Positions 56,312 to 64,000 of a DNA stretch of 64,000 bases are shown in pieces. The stretch covers positions 29,453-93,452 of the forward strand of contig NZ_PAQR01000005.1 of NCBI RefSeq assembly GCF_002709775.1, written 5' to 3'. The notes beneath the pieces are model-generated. The model did not search any database. It was given only the letters and a program-made list of their open reading frames with translations, and was not told the origin of the DNA. The translations under genes and the position numbers were made by a program. Origin of the DNA: Thalassospira sp. (GTDB lineage Bacteria > Pseudomonadota > Alphaproteobacteria > Rhodospirillales > Thalassospiraceae). Numbering within the stretch: the stretch's first letter is position 1; the number at the start of each line of letters is the position of its first letter.

Positions 56312-57202
56312 TTACAAAGCCTCGGCGCCGGAAATGATTTCAATCAGTTCATTGGTGATCTGAGCCTGACGTGAGCGGTTGTACTGGATGCTCAGTCGGT
56401 CGATCATGTCGCCGGCATTGCGGGTTGCGTTATCCATCGCGGACATACGCGCGCCGTGTTCAGATGCGCTGCTTTCAAGCATTGCACCGAAGATCTGGAC
56501 GCCAACGTTACGCGGCAGCAAATCAGCCAGAATGGCTTCTTCGGACGGTTCGTAGTCATAAACCGCGGAAGAACCGGTTGCTTCTTCCTCGCCGTCAACG
56601 TCTTCACCCGCGAACGGGATCAGCTGCTGAGCGGTTGCCACCTGCGAAATCGCGGACACGAACTTGTTGTAGAAGATCGTGCAGACGTCGAATTCGCCTT
56701 CGTCATACAGCGCCAGAACCTTGTCTGCCACCTCGGTTGCCGAAGAGAAATCAATCCCCTTCTTGCCCTCGATGCCAGTATACCGGGCGACAATATTGTC
56801 ACCAAATTCACGCTTGAGCGCATCTGAGCCCTTGCGGCCAACGCAGATGATCTTGACTGTCTTGCCTTCGCCCTTAAGAGCGATTGCCTTCAGACGAGCC
56901 GCTTTCACGATCGATGCGTTAAAACCACCGCAAAGGCCACGGTCTGCGGTGAAGACGACGAGCAGATGCACGTCATCCTTACCGGTACCGGCCAGAAGCT
57001 TTGGAGCCCCTTCATTGCTGCCGACGGCAGTTGCAAGACGGCCCAGCATCGTCCCCATGCGTTCAGCATAGGGACGGGCTGCTTCCGCTGCATCCTGTGC
57101 ACGACGGAGCTTGGAGGCTGCCACCATCTTCATCGCCGAGGTAATCTTCCTCGTCGACTTGACGCTGGCAATGCGCGAGCGCAGATCCTTCAAACTAGCC
57201 AT
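56312..57202 (-). CDS. atpG: ATP synthase F1 gamma subunit
   Basis: The central stalk subunit, 296 residues. It has the long N-terminal helix [36 protein letters not shown] and the C-terminal helix with [19 protein letters not shown]. Order and spacing are those of the standard F1 operon. The region around residues 195-215 is acidic. Confidence 0.97.
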   Translation of the reverse strand: MASLKDLRSRIASVKSTRKITSAMKMVAASKLRRAQDAAEAARPYAERMGTMLGRLATAVGSNEGAPKLLAGTGKDDVHLLVVFTADRGLCGGFNASIVKAARLKAIALKGEGKTVKIICVGRKGSDALKREFGDNIVARYTGIEGKKGIDFSSATEVADKVLALYDEGEFDVCTIFYNKFVSAISQVATAQQLIPFAGEDVDGEEEATGSSAVYDYEPSEEAILADLLPRNVGVQIFGAMLESSASEHGARMSAMDNATRNAGDMIDRLSIQYNRSRQAQITNELIEIISGAEAL

Positions 57203-57232
57203 TGCGTTTCCTCCTTCGCCTAAGTTTCAGTC

Positions 57233-58765
57233 TTACGCGAAGGTTTTCGCGAACTTGTCGAGGAACGCTTTAAGCTTGGCTTCGCTGTCATCAGACAGAA
57301 CCTTCTCGGTGCGGATCGCATCGAGGATATCAGCGCCAGCCGAACGAATTTCGGACAGGTACTGTTCTTCGAAGGCGCGAACCTTGTTCACCGGAATGCT
57401 GTCGAGATAGCCTTTAACACCAGCATAGATCACAACGACCTGCTCTTCGACCTTGAGCGGCGAGTACTGCGGCTGCTTGAGCAGCTCGGTCAGACGTGCG
57501 CCACGGGCCAGAAGTTTCTGGGTCGCCGGATCAAGATCCGATGCGAACTGTGCGAATGCTTCCATCTCACGATACTGAGCGAGTTCCAGCTTGATCGAGC
57601 CAGCAACCTGCTTCATCGCTTTGATCTGTGCGGACGAACCAACACGCGAAACCGACAGACCAACGTTCACAGCCGGGCGTACGCCTTTGTAGAACAGGTC
57701 GGTTTCAAGGAAGATCTGACCGTCGGTGATCGAGATCACGTTGGTCGGAATAAACGCGGAAACGTCGTTACCCTGGGTTTCAATGACCGGAAGTGCGGTC
57801 AGCGAGCCAGCGCCGTTTTCGTCATTCATCTTCGCAGCACGTTCCAGCAGACGGGAGTGCAGATAGAAGACGTCACCCGGGAATGCTTCACGTCCCGGCG
57901 GGCGGCGAAGCAGCAGCGACATCTGACGATAAGCAACAGCCTGCTTGGACAGATCATCATAGAAGATGGTTGCGTGCATGCCGTTGTCACGGAAGTACTC
58001 ACCCATTGCGCAAGCAACGAACGGTGCGATGAACTGCATCGGCGCCGGGTCGGATGCGGTCGCAGCGACAATGATGGTGTTGTCCATCGCGCCGCGCTCT
58101 TCAAGGACCTTAACAACCTGTGCAACGGTCGAACGTTTCTGACCAACTGCAACATAGATGGAGAACATCTTGTCGCTGTCGGATTTCGCTGCATCGTTCA
58201 CCGGCTTCTGGTTCAGAATAGTGTCAACGATGATGGCGGTTTTACCGGTCTGACGGTCACCAATGATCAGCTCACGCTGGCCACGACCAATCGGGATCAG
58301 GGAGTCGATCGACTTGATACCGGTCTGTACCGGCTCATGAACCGATTTACGCGGGATGATGCCCGGTGCCTTGACGTCGGCAAGGCGACGTTCTTTGGCG
58401 CCCAGCTCGCCTTTGCCGTCGATCGGGTTACCCAGACCGTCAACAACGCGACCAAGAAGTTCTTTACCAACCGGAACGTCAACGATGGCGCCAGTACGTT
58501 TAACCTGGTCACCTTCCTTGATCGAACGGTCAGAACCGAAGATCACGACACCGACGTTGTCTTCTTCGAGGTTAAGGGCCATGCCCTTAATGCCACCCGG
58601 GAAGTCAACGAGTTCACCAGCCTGAACGTTGTCCAGACCGTAAACACGGGCAATACCGTCACCTACGGACAGAACCTGACCGACTTCGGCAACTTCGGCT
58701 TCAGCACCAAAATTGGCAATCTGATCCTTGAGAATAGCGGAGATTTCCGCGGCGCGGATTTCCAT
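57233..58765 (-). CDS. atpA: ATP synthase F1 alpha subunit
   Basis: The regulatory nucleotide-binding subunit, 510 residues. P-loop GDRQTGKT and the family motifs [42 protein letters not shown] and [17 protein letters not shown] are present. The ATG at 58765 overlaps the atpH stop codon by one base (TGATG), showing coupled translation. Confidence 0.98.
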   Translation of the reverse strand: MEIRAAEISAILKDQIANFGAEAEVAEVGQVLSVGDGIARVYGLDNVQAGELVDFPGGIKGMALNLEEDNVGVVIFGSDRSIKEGDQVKRTGAIVDVPVGKELLGRVVDGLGNPIDGKGELGAKERRLADVKAPGIIPRKSVHEPVQTGIKSIDSLIPIGRGQRELIIGDRQTGKTAIIVDTILNQKPVNDAAKSDSDKMFSIYVAVGQKRSTVAQVVKVLEERGAMDNTIIVAATASDPAPMQFIAPFVACAMGEYFRDNGMHATIFYDDLSKQAVAYRQMSLLLRRPPGREAFPGDVFYLHSRLLERAAKMNDENGAGSLTALPVIETQGNDVSAFIPTNVISITDGQIFLETDLFYKGVRPAVNVGLSVSRVGSSAQIKAMKQVAGSIKLELAQYREMEAFAQFASDLDPATQKLLARGARLTELLKQPQYSPLKVEEQVVVIYAGVKGYLDSIPVNKVRAFEEQYLSEIRSAGADILDAIRTEKVLSDDSEAKLKAFLDKFAKTFA

Positions 58766-59322
58766 CACGCAACCCCTTTCATAGCGAGCTCGAGCTTCTG
58801 CAGTTTAGTACGAAGCGAGGCATCAAAAACCCGGGAACCGACCTTGACGACAAGACCGCCAAGAACAGCCGGATCAACTTTAAGGTCCACTTTAACAGTG
58901 GCGCCGACAACTTCTTTGAGAGCGCCGGTAACGGCTTCGATTTGCTCTTTTTTCAGCTCGGAAGCCGAAGTCACCTGTGCGGTTACTTCGCCCTTGTGAG
59001 CCGAGAGCATGGAAAGGTAGGAATCGATAACAGCCGGCAGGGCAAACAGACGACGCTTCTGAGACAGAAGCCCAACGGTCTTCTTGGTCAACTCGGAAAC
59101 GCCGAGTTTATCCAGAAGAGCCGCCATCGCCTTGGCCTGCACGTCCCGGGAAATCACGGGACTGCGGAGTACATTCCGGAGGTCATCGCTGTCTGCGATG
59201 GCCTGGTCGAGCAATTCAAGATCGCTTTTGACAGCATCAAGCTGGTTGGCCGAGTTGGCCAAGTCAAATAGTGCTGTGGCGTAGCGCCCTTGGAGCCCGG
59301 TCGCGGCAGTATTTTGGGACAC
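58765..59322 (-). CDS. atpH: ATP synthase F1 delta subunit
   Basis: The 185-residue delta subunit joins F1 to the peripheral stalk. Seen are [11 protein letters not shown] at the N-terminus, [28 protein letters not shown] and the C-terminal [30 protein letters not shown]. First gene of the F1 operon. The F0 genes are not in the window, which is usual in Rhodospirillales. Confidence 0.97.
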   Translation of the reverse strand: MSQNTAATGLQGRYATALFDLANSANQLDAVKSDLELLDQAIADSDDLRNVLRSPVISRDVQAKAMAALLDKLGVSELTKKTVGLLSQKRRLFALPAVIDSYLSMLSAHKGEVTAQVTSASELKKEQIEAVTGALKEVVGATVKVDLKVDPAVLGGLVVKVGSRVFDASLRTKLQKLELAMKGVA

Positions 59323-59369
59323 CGGTGAAAGCCCTCAATTCTGGTTATGAGAACGACTCGGATACGTAT

Positions 59370-59404
59370 AAAAAAATGATCCCCCGAAAGGGTTTCCTTC
59401 CGGG
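59370..59404 (-). terminator. Terminator-like hairpin in the atp leader
   Basis: On the minus strand CCCGGAAGG pairs with CCTTTCGGG (nine pairs, one G.U) around AAAC, and seven T residues follow after GGATCA. It lies 48 bases before the atpH start, so it either ends transcription from the GST-like gene or attenuates the atp operon. Confidence 0.6.
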
Positions 59405-59671
59405 AAGCGAGCGTTTGGTATCACATGTCCTTTGAGTGGGCAACCCCCGCGCAAGCGCAATTGCGCCCTCTTTTCCATTCTTTGGCAAAGTTCGGCCAAA
59501 ACACCCCGAAATCGCCCATTTTTAAGGCAGGCTTACAACTATTTTATAAGACGCCCGTCATGGGGGATCGGGGCAGAAGGTTAACGAATTCCTGATTCCG
59601 GTGACGAATCCCCCAAAACGGGAACAGTTAACCGATCGCCTACCAAAAACAGCGCAGGAAACTGTCCTTAC

Positions 59672-59687
59672 TGTGACCGAGATCACG
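59672..59687. promoter_or_regulatory. CRP-like site TGTGA-N6-TCACG
   Basis: It matches the CRP consensus TGTGA-N6-TCACA in 9 of 10 bases. It lies about 350 bases upstream of atpH and just behind the GST-like gene. It could activate an atp promoter, but a match of this length can occur by chance. Confidence 0.4.
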
Positions 59688-59740
59688 TTATTTTAGTCGG
59701 AACGAAGCAGAAGCACCGATCTTGCTTCTCTTGATCCCCG

Positions 59741-60379
59741 TCACGCCGGCCAGCCAGACAATCCTTCACGGGTGCTGAGCTCAATAAAGGAAGGGCGGCG
59801 GATGATGCGTTCGACATAGTCGCGCAAGCCGGGCCGGTCGATGGCAGAGCACGGCATGTTGCGCGACCAGCGCATCAGCATGATCGCCAACATATCGACC
59901 ATCCCGAAGTCATCACCTAAAAGGTAATCGCCGTTTTTCAACAGGCGGGCTTCGAAATCATCCCATACGGAGCTGATCCGTTTTTCCGCCAGCGCCTTGA
60001 CTGCACTGGCCCCTTCTGGATCGCCATCCTTGGCCGCATAGAGCCAATCGCGCATCGCCGGCATCAGGGTGTTGGCAATATATATCGCAAGCTGCAGCCA
60101 TTCGGCCCTTTTGAGGCTGGCAGGTTCGGGCACCAAGCCACTTTCTGCATGTCGCTCTGCCAGCAACATCATCAGGGCAACGGTTTCCCCGTACGGCATA
60201 CCATCAACAACCAGTGTCGGCACGCGCCCGGTCGGGTTTAGCTTGAGGTAGTTCGGATTGCGTTGATCGCCACGTTCAATATCGACCAAAATAGCCTCAA
60301 ACGGAACGCCGAGTTCGATCAACATCCAATGCACCGCCATACTTGCCGTCCCCGGCGCATAGAAAAGCTTGTATTCCAT
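59741..60379 (-). CDS. Glutathione S-transferase family protein
   Basis: A 212-residue GST with an N-terminal thioredoxin-like domain (YAPGTASMAVHWMLIELGVPFE, cis-Pro in TGRVPTLV, glutathione-contact pair ET in YGETVAL) and a helical C-terminal domain (about 85-205). The catalytic Ser or Cys position near residue 11 reads GTAS. The substrate is unknown. ATG 60379 starts MEYKLFY; the TTG just before it is not needed. It is upstream of the atp operon on the same strand. Confidence 0.9.
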   Translation of the reverse strand: MEYKLFYAPGTASMAVHWMLIELGVPFEAILVDIERGDQRNPNYLKLNPTGRVPTLVVDGMPYGETVALMMLLAERHAESGLVPEPASLKRAEWLQLAIYIANTLMPAMRDWLYAAKDGDPEGASAVKALAEKRISSVWDDFEARLLKNGDYLLGDDFGMVDMLAIMLMRWSRNMPCSAIDRPGLRDYVERIIRRPSFIELSTREGLSGWPA

Positions 60380-60676
60380 CAATCTTACTCTCGAAGCTAT
60401 CTGTTCAAATGCGGTTATCGCAACGGCGCACGACTTCGATCCGGGCAGGAAGTGGCGTTTCCGTCATCTATTAACAGTATCCTCTTGTCTGCAGCAGCGA
60501 TTCGAAGTGAACGAACCATTTCGCATTTAGGCCGATTTTTCTGTTATGCAGCATCTACGTGCATTGTGCCAGATCAGGACGCGGCAAGGATGTAGAACAG
60601 AGATTTCTTTTGAAATTGTTCGTTAATCGCAGAGAGATACCGTATCATTTAGCCCGCACCAATCAAGTGAAGCCGG

Positions 60677-61510
60677 ATGAAATACAGCCAACATCCATGC
60701 GTTAATAACAGGCGTGCCCGATCCGTGATCAGTGCTCTTGCCACCGTGATGCTGCTCTTTGTGATGAGCCAGCAGGCAATGGCGCGCACCCTGATTATCG
60801 AGGGGCTCGAAGAAGCGCCGCTTAAGTGGATGGGGCACGAAGAAGCCAAAGGCATTGATATCGACATCATGACCGAGGTCCTCAACACCATGGGGATCAG
60901 TGATTATGTCTTTCGATTTGTCGATACCGGCAGCCGGTTGCTGCACAATGCGCGCAATGGCACGTCAGATATCGTTCTGACCCTGTCCATGAACAACAAG
61001 CGCGCCAAGTACCTTATGTATCCGGATGAAGCGCATCTGCTTTTGGATTGGCGCTTTGCCGTCCGGGCGGAGGACAAGGATGCAATCCGGTTTGAAGAGT
61101 TTTCCGATCTGTCAAACGTACGGATCGGGGCGGCGGCCGATTATTCCTATACCAGTGCGTTCTGGAATTCCGGTCTCGATATCCAGACCGTAGCGCGTAA
61201 TGACCTTCTGATTCCGATGCTGCTGCAAAAGCGTTTTGACGCGGTGCCGGTCAATTACCTCAACACCATTTATGACAGCCTGCAGAATCGTTATCGCGAC
61301 AAGGTTGCCTTCCTCTATCCGCCGCTGCGCCGTGCGCCCTATTATAATGTGTTCTCTCGTGCGTCGGACTATCCGGGCAAGGATGCGTTTCTGGCCGATT
61401 ACGACAAGATCATCCGCGAGATGCGCGATGATGGCCGGTTGCTTGAAATCTTTGAACGCTATCTTGGTGCAGATGGTTATGACTGGTGGCAGTCGCAATA
61501 TTCCCAGTAA
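60677..61510 (+). CDS. Orphan periplasmic solute-binding protein (SBP_bac_3-like)
   Basis: A 277-residue protein with a signal peptide (basic start, hydrophobic ISALATVMLLFVM, cleavage after ...SQQAMA about residue 36). The mature part has a family 3 binding-protein look: EAKGIDIDIMTEVLNTMG, a middle DIVLTLSMNNKRAKYLMY and a final DGRLLEIFERYLG. No ABC permease or ATPase gene is near. Similar orphan proteins serve as co-receptors or sensor modules; the ligand is unknown. It lies between divergent GST-like and convergent priA genes. Confidence 0.85.
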   Translation: MKYSQHPCVNNRRARSVISALATVMLLFVMSQQAMARTLIIEGLEEAPLKWMGHEEAKGIDIDIMTEVLNTMGISDYVFRFVDTGSRLLHNARNGTSDIVLTLSMNNKRAKYLMYPDEAHLLLDWRFAVRAEDKDAIRFEEFSDLSNVRIGAAADYSYTSAFWNSGLDIQTVARNDLLIPMLLQKRFDAVPVNYLNTIYDSLQNRYRDKVAFLYPPLRRAPYYNVFSRASDYPGKDAFLADYDKIIREMRDDGRLLEIFERYLGADGYDWWQSQYSQ

Positions 61511-61532
61511 GCGCCGAGGTCGAAAGCTCCGT

Positions 61533-63764
61533 TCACATAAAGCTGTAGGGATCGATATCGACCTGCACGCGGACACTGCCCGGCGTCTTGACCTTTGACA
61601 GCCAATCATGGATCAGCGCCTGCATCTTGACCGACTTGTCAGCCCGGATCATGAAACGGCGGCGATAGCGCCCGCGCAACAGCGAAAGCGGTGCCGGGGC
61701 AGGCCCCAATACCATCAGCCCATCACCGCGCGGGGCAGCACGGCCAATACGCCAGGCGGCTTCGTCCACCTCGTTTTCCTTTTTGCCACTTATAATAAGG
61801 GCGGCCAGCCGACCATGTGGCGGCATGCCATGGGTCATGCGCTGCGACAGCTCTACCTCGTTAAAGGCATCGCGATCACCTGCTGCAATCGCCTTGATCA
61901 CCCGGTTGGCCGGATCGGCGGTTTGCAAGATCACCGTGCCCGGCCGATCACCACGCCCGGCACGCCCGGCCACCTGGGTCAGCAATTGATAGCTTCGTTC
62001 GGCTGCGCGCAAATCCCCCCCCGCCAAGCCAAGGTCGGCATCGACCACCCCCACAAGGGTCAGCATCGGGAAGTGATAGCCCTTGGCCAAAATCTGCGTG
62101 CCGATCAAAAGATCGACCTCGTGATTATGCACACGCTTGATCAGTTCGGCTGCGGCCTTGGGCCCCATGATGTTATCGGATGTCGCGACCTCTACCCGGA
62201 TATCAGGGAAGGTTTCAACCGCTTCCTCGTACAAGCGTTCCACCCCCGGACCGCAGGGGGCGAGCTTGCCTTCGGCCCCGCAGGACGGGCAGGCATCGGG
62301 TGCCTTGGCCTGATAGCCGCAATGATGGCATTGCAATTTACCCCATGCCCGATGTTCGACCAGCCAGGCCGTACAGTTCGGACACTGGAAGCGATGACCA
62401 CAGGCGCGACAGAGTGTCAACGGGGCGTAACCACGACGATTGAGGAACAGCATTGCCTGCTCACCACTGGCGAAGGTTTCCGCCAGACGTTTCTTGAGCG
62501 TCGGGGTAATCCAGCGATTGCGTTCGGGTTTGTCCTGGCGGATATCGATGATCTCGACACTGGGCAATACCGCCGCGCCATGGCGACTTCCTAGCTGAAC
62601 ACGCTGATAGCGTCCGGCTTCGACATTGGCCAATGTTTCAAGCGATGGGGTCGCAGACGCGAGAACGACGGGAATGTTGCCAAGATGCGCGCGCGTCACC
62701 GCCATGTCGCGTGCATGATACATCACGCCGTCTTCCTGCTTGAAAGCGTGTTCATGCTCCTCATCGACCACGATCAGGCCAAGGTCGTGATAGGGCAAAA
62801 ACAAAGCCGACCTCGCCCCGACAACCAGCCGTGCCGAACCATCGGCAACCGCCCGCCATGTATCACGTCGACGTGCTTGCCCGACTTCGGAATGCCAAAG
62901 CGCGGGCTCCACGCCAAACCGGTCGCGGAAACGCTGCAACCACTGGGCCGACAGCGCGATTTCCGGCAACAGGACGACAACCTGCTGACCCTTTGCCAAT
63001 GCGGCACGGACGGGCTCAAAATAAACCTCGGTCTTGCCCGACCCGGTCACCCCATCAAGAAGCGTGCAGGAAAAACCGCCCTGCTCCAGACGGGCGCACA
63101 GGGCATCGGCGGCCTCGTTCTGCTCGGCTGACAAATCGGGACGCGGAATTTCAAGATCAGGGGCCTCAAACGGCGATGGCGGGCTGACCATCAAACGTTG
63201 CACGGCACCGGCTTCGACCAAGCCTTTAACAACACTTGCCCCGGCACCGGTTTCGCGCAGGATATCGCCCTGCTCCATCGGGGGGTGATCGGCCAGAAAC
63301 GCCAGAACCCGTTTGCGCGGTGGCGTCATGCGCAAGCTTGCCGGATCAAATTCCGGGTTCAGGGTAAAACGAAAGATCGGTTTGGGGGCCTCAAGCGCGT
63401 CGGGGACGCTCATCGCCATGCGAAGAACAGCCCCCTGCGGGGACATGGTATAGGCCGATACCCAGTCAATGAATTTGCGCGTCACGTCATCCATGGGGGG
63501 CGTTGGCAGCACCCCAAAAATTTCGCGCAGCTTTGCGGCGTCAACATCGCCCTTGGCATCGCCCCAGACGACACCGCGCTGGATTTGTCGACCCAGAGGA
63601 ATTTCAACGAAATCGCCCGGTGCAACGGACAAACCATCGGGCACCAGATAGTCGTACGGGCCTGCCAAAGGCAGGGGCGGCAGGACGCTCACGGTCTGGG
63701 CGGTTACCTCAAAGGCCGGATCATTCGCAAACAAATTTCCAGAGGTGGCCTTTGCGGCACTCAT
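61533..63764 (-). CDS. priA: Primosomal protein N' (replication restart helicase)
   Basis: A 743-residue superfamily 2 helicase that reloads the replisome at stalled forks. The N-terminal DNA-binding domain (VSVLPPLPLAGPYDYLVPDGL) is followed by Walker A TGSGKTEVYFE, the DEEH box in VVDEEHEHAFKQ, a zinc-binding region with CRACG, CPNC, CHHCG and CPSCG, and helicase motifs V and VI (GTQILAKGYHFP, QVAGRAGRG). A TATAAT sequence ends two bases before the ATG, so the true mRNA or start may differ from 63764. Confidence 0.96.
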   Translation of the reverse strand: MSAAKATSGNLFANDPAFEVTAQTVSVLPPLPLAGPYDYLVPDGLSVAPGDFVEIPLGRQIQRGVVWGDAKGDVDAAKLREIFGVLPTPPMDDVTRKFIDWVSAYTMSPQGAVLRMAMSVPDALEAPKPIFRFTLNPEFDPASLRMTPPRKRVLAFLADHPPMEQGDILRETGAGASVVKGLVEAGAVQRLMVSPPSPFEAPDLEIPRPDLSAEQNEAADALCARLEQGGFSCTLLDGVTGSGKTEVYFEPVRAALAKGQQVVVLLPEIALSAQWLQRFRDRFGVEPALWHSEVGQARRRDTWRAVADGSARLVVGARSALFLPYHDLGLIVVDEEHEHAFKQEDGVMYHARDMAVTRAHLGNIPVVLASATPSLETLANVEAGRYQRVQLGSRHGAAVLPSVEIIDIRQDKPERNRWITPTLKKRLAETFASGEQAMLFLNRRGYAPLTLCRACGHRFQCPNCTAWLVEHRAWGKLQCHHCGYQAKAPDACPSCGAEGKLAPCGPGVERLYEEAVETFPDIRVEVATSDNIMGPKAAAELIKRVHNHEVDLLIGTQILAKGYHFPMLTLVGVVDADLGLAGGDLRAAERSYQLLTQVAGRAGRGDRPGTVILQTADPANRVIKAIAAGDRDAFNEVELSQRMTHGMPPHGRLAALIISGKKENEVDEAAWRIGRAAPRGDGLMVLGPAPAPLSLLRGRYRRRFMIRADKSVKMQALIHDWLSKVKTPGSVRVQVDIDPYSFM

Positions 63765-63935
63765 ATATTATAAACCCCGTGAGGTTGCCCATCCGACCGG
63801 TGCCCTTTCAGGATCGCCAGCTACTGGGCACAGAAATTAACGGTCCCACAGCAAGGATCTGGTTCCGTCATCAGATGATCCAGAACCTAGCAGCTAACCG
63901 CATCATTGAACAACAGGTCCTAAACAGGAATTCCA

Positions 63936-64000
63936 ATGAAGTTTTTCATCGATACCGCTGACATCGACGCAATCCGCGAACTGGCCATGTCCGGCCTCGT
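63936..64000 (+). CDS. fsa: 5' end of a FSA-type transaldolase/fructose-6-phosphate aldolase gene
   Basis: Only 21 codons are present, reading MKFFIDTADIDAIRELAMSGL, the characteristic start of the small transaldolase/FSA family. The gene runs out of the window. It is divergent from priA with about 170 bases between, an arrangement common in alphaproteobacteria. Whether it is a transaldolase or a fructose-6-phosphate aldolase cannot be told from this part. Confidence 0.88.
   Translation, partial: MKFFIDTADIDAIRELAMSGL

Larger units (their letters stand above)
59323..59740. other. Long leader region upstream of atpH
   Basis: About 420 bases without a protein gene, between the GST-like gene and the atp operon on the same strand. 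It holds a terminator-like hairpin near atpH, a far-paired 8-base stem and a CRP-like site, each listed separately. Confidence 0.5.

Overview
The window looks like core chromosome of an alphaproteobacterium of the Rhodospirillales, most likely Thalassospira or a close relative. This rests on gene content and order rather than on a database match: leuC-leuD-leuB behind a ribosomal protein tail that resembles L19, an F1-only ATP synthase operon (atpHAGDC) near priA and a FSA-type aldolase, smo-type polyol transport genes, two-gene AzlCD, single-domain response regulators, and moderate GC content with strong Shine-Dalgarno sites. I see no insertion sequence, prophage, integrase, tRNA, rRNA or CRISPR array.

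Layout. 1-4.1 kb: end of a probable rplS, then leuC, an unnamed 62-codon gene, leuD and leuB. 4.1-7.6 kb, minus strand: an ECF41-type sigma factor with its typical carboxymuconolactone-decarboxylase partner, a small unknown protein and a cyclopropane-fatty-acid synthase. 8-15.4 kb, plus strand: asd, then a SorC-type regulator and a complete polyol ABC transporter (binding protein, two permeases, ATPase) with a polyol dehydrogenase. 15.5-31 kb: YcaQ-like glycosylase, a SLC13-type transporter with an unusual charged insert, LysR/EamA, folD with two small genes, tag, a LacI regulator, an AlkB-like dioxygenase and an RND efflux operon. 31-38 kb: chemoreceptor, AraC regulator, a ureohydrolase divergent from a LysR regulator, and AzlCD. 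38-45 kb: prfC, then an arsenic resistance island with two ArsR regulators, a DUF318/ArsP-like permease, ACR3, GAPDH and ArsJ. 45-54 kb: a candidate structured RNA, a PhoH-like ATPase, a CDF metal exporter, ccmF and ccmI, a response regulator and a FtsX/YbbP-type permease. 54-64 kb: F1 ATP synthase operon, a GST-like protein, an orphan binding protein, priA and the start of fsa.

How the genes work together. The leucine block supplies three enzymes that follow isopropylmalate synthase. The polyol block couples uptake to NAD-dependent oxidation and carries a plausible SorC operator at its promoter. The arsenic island pairs arsenite export (ACR3) with the arsenate route (GAPDH plus ArsJ) and has no arsenate reductase in view. 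The most interesting unexplained signals are the promoter-stem-loops-terminator unit in front of phoH, the terminator-like hairpin and CRP-like site in the atp leader, the conserved-looking small gene inside the leu operon, and the charged insert between the RCK_C domains of the SLC13 protein. Coordinates and motifs were read by eye; family names come from recognising sequence motifs, not from searches.
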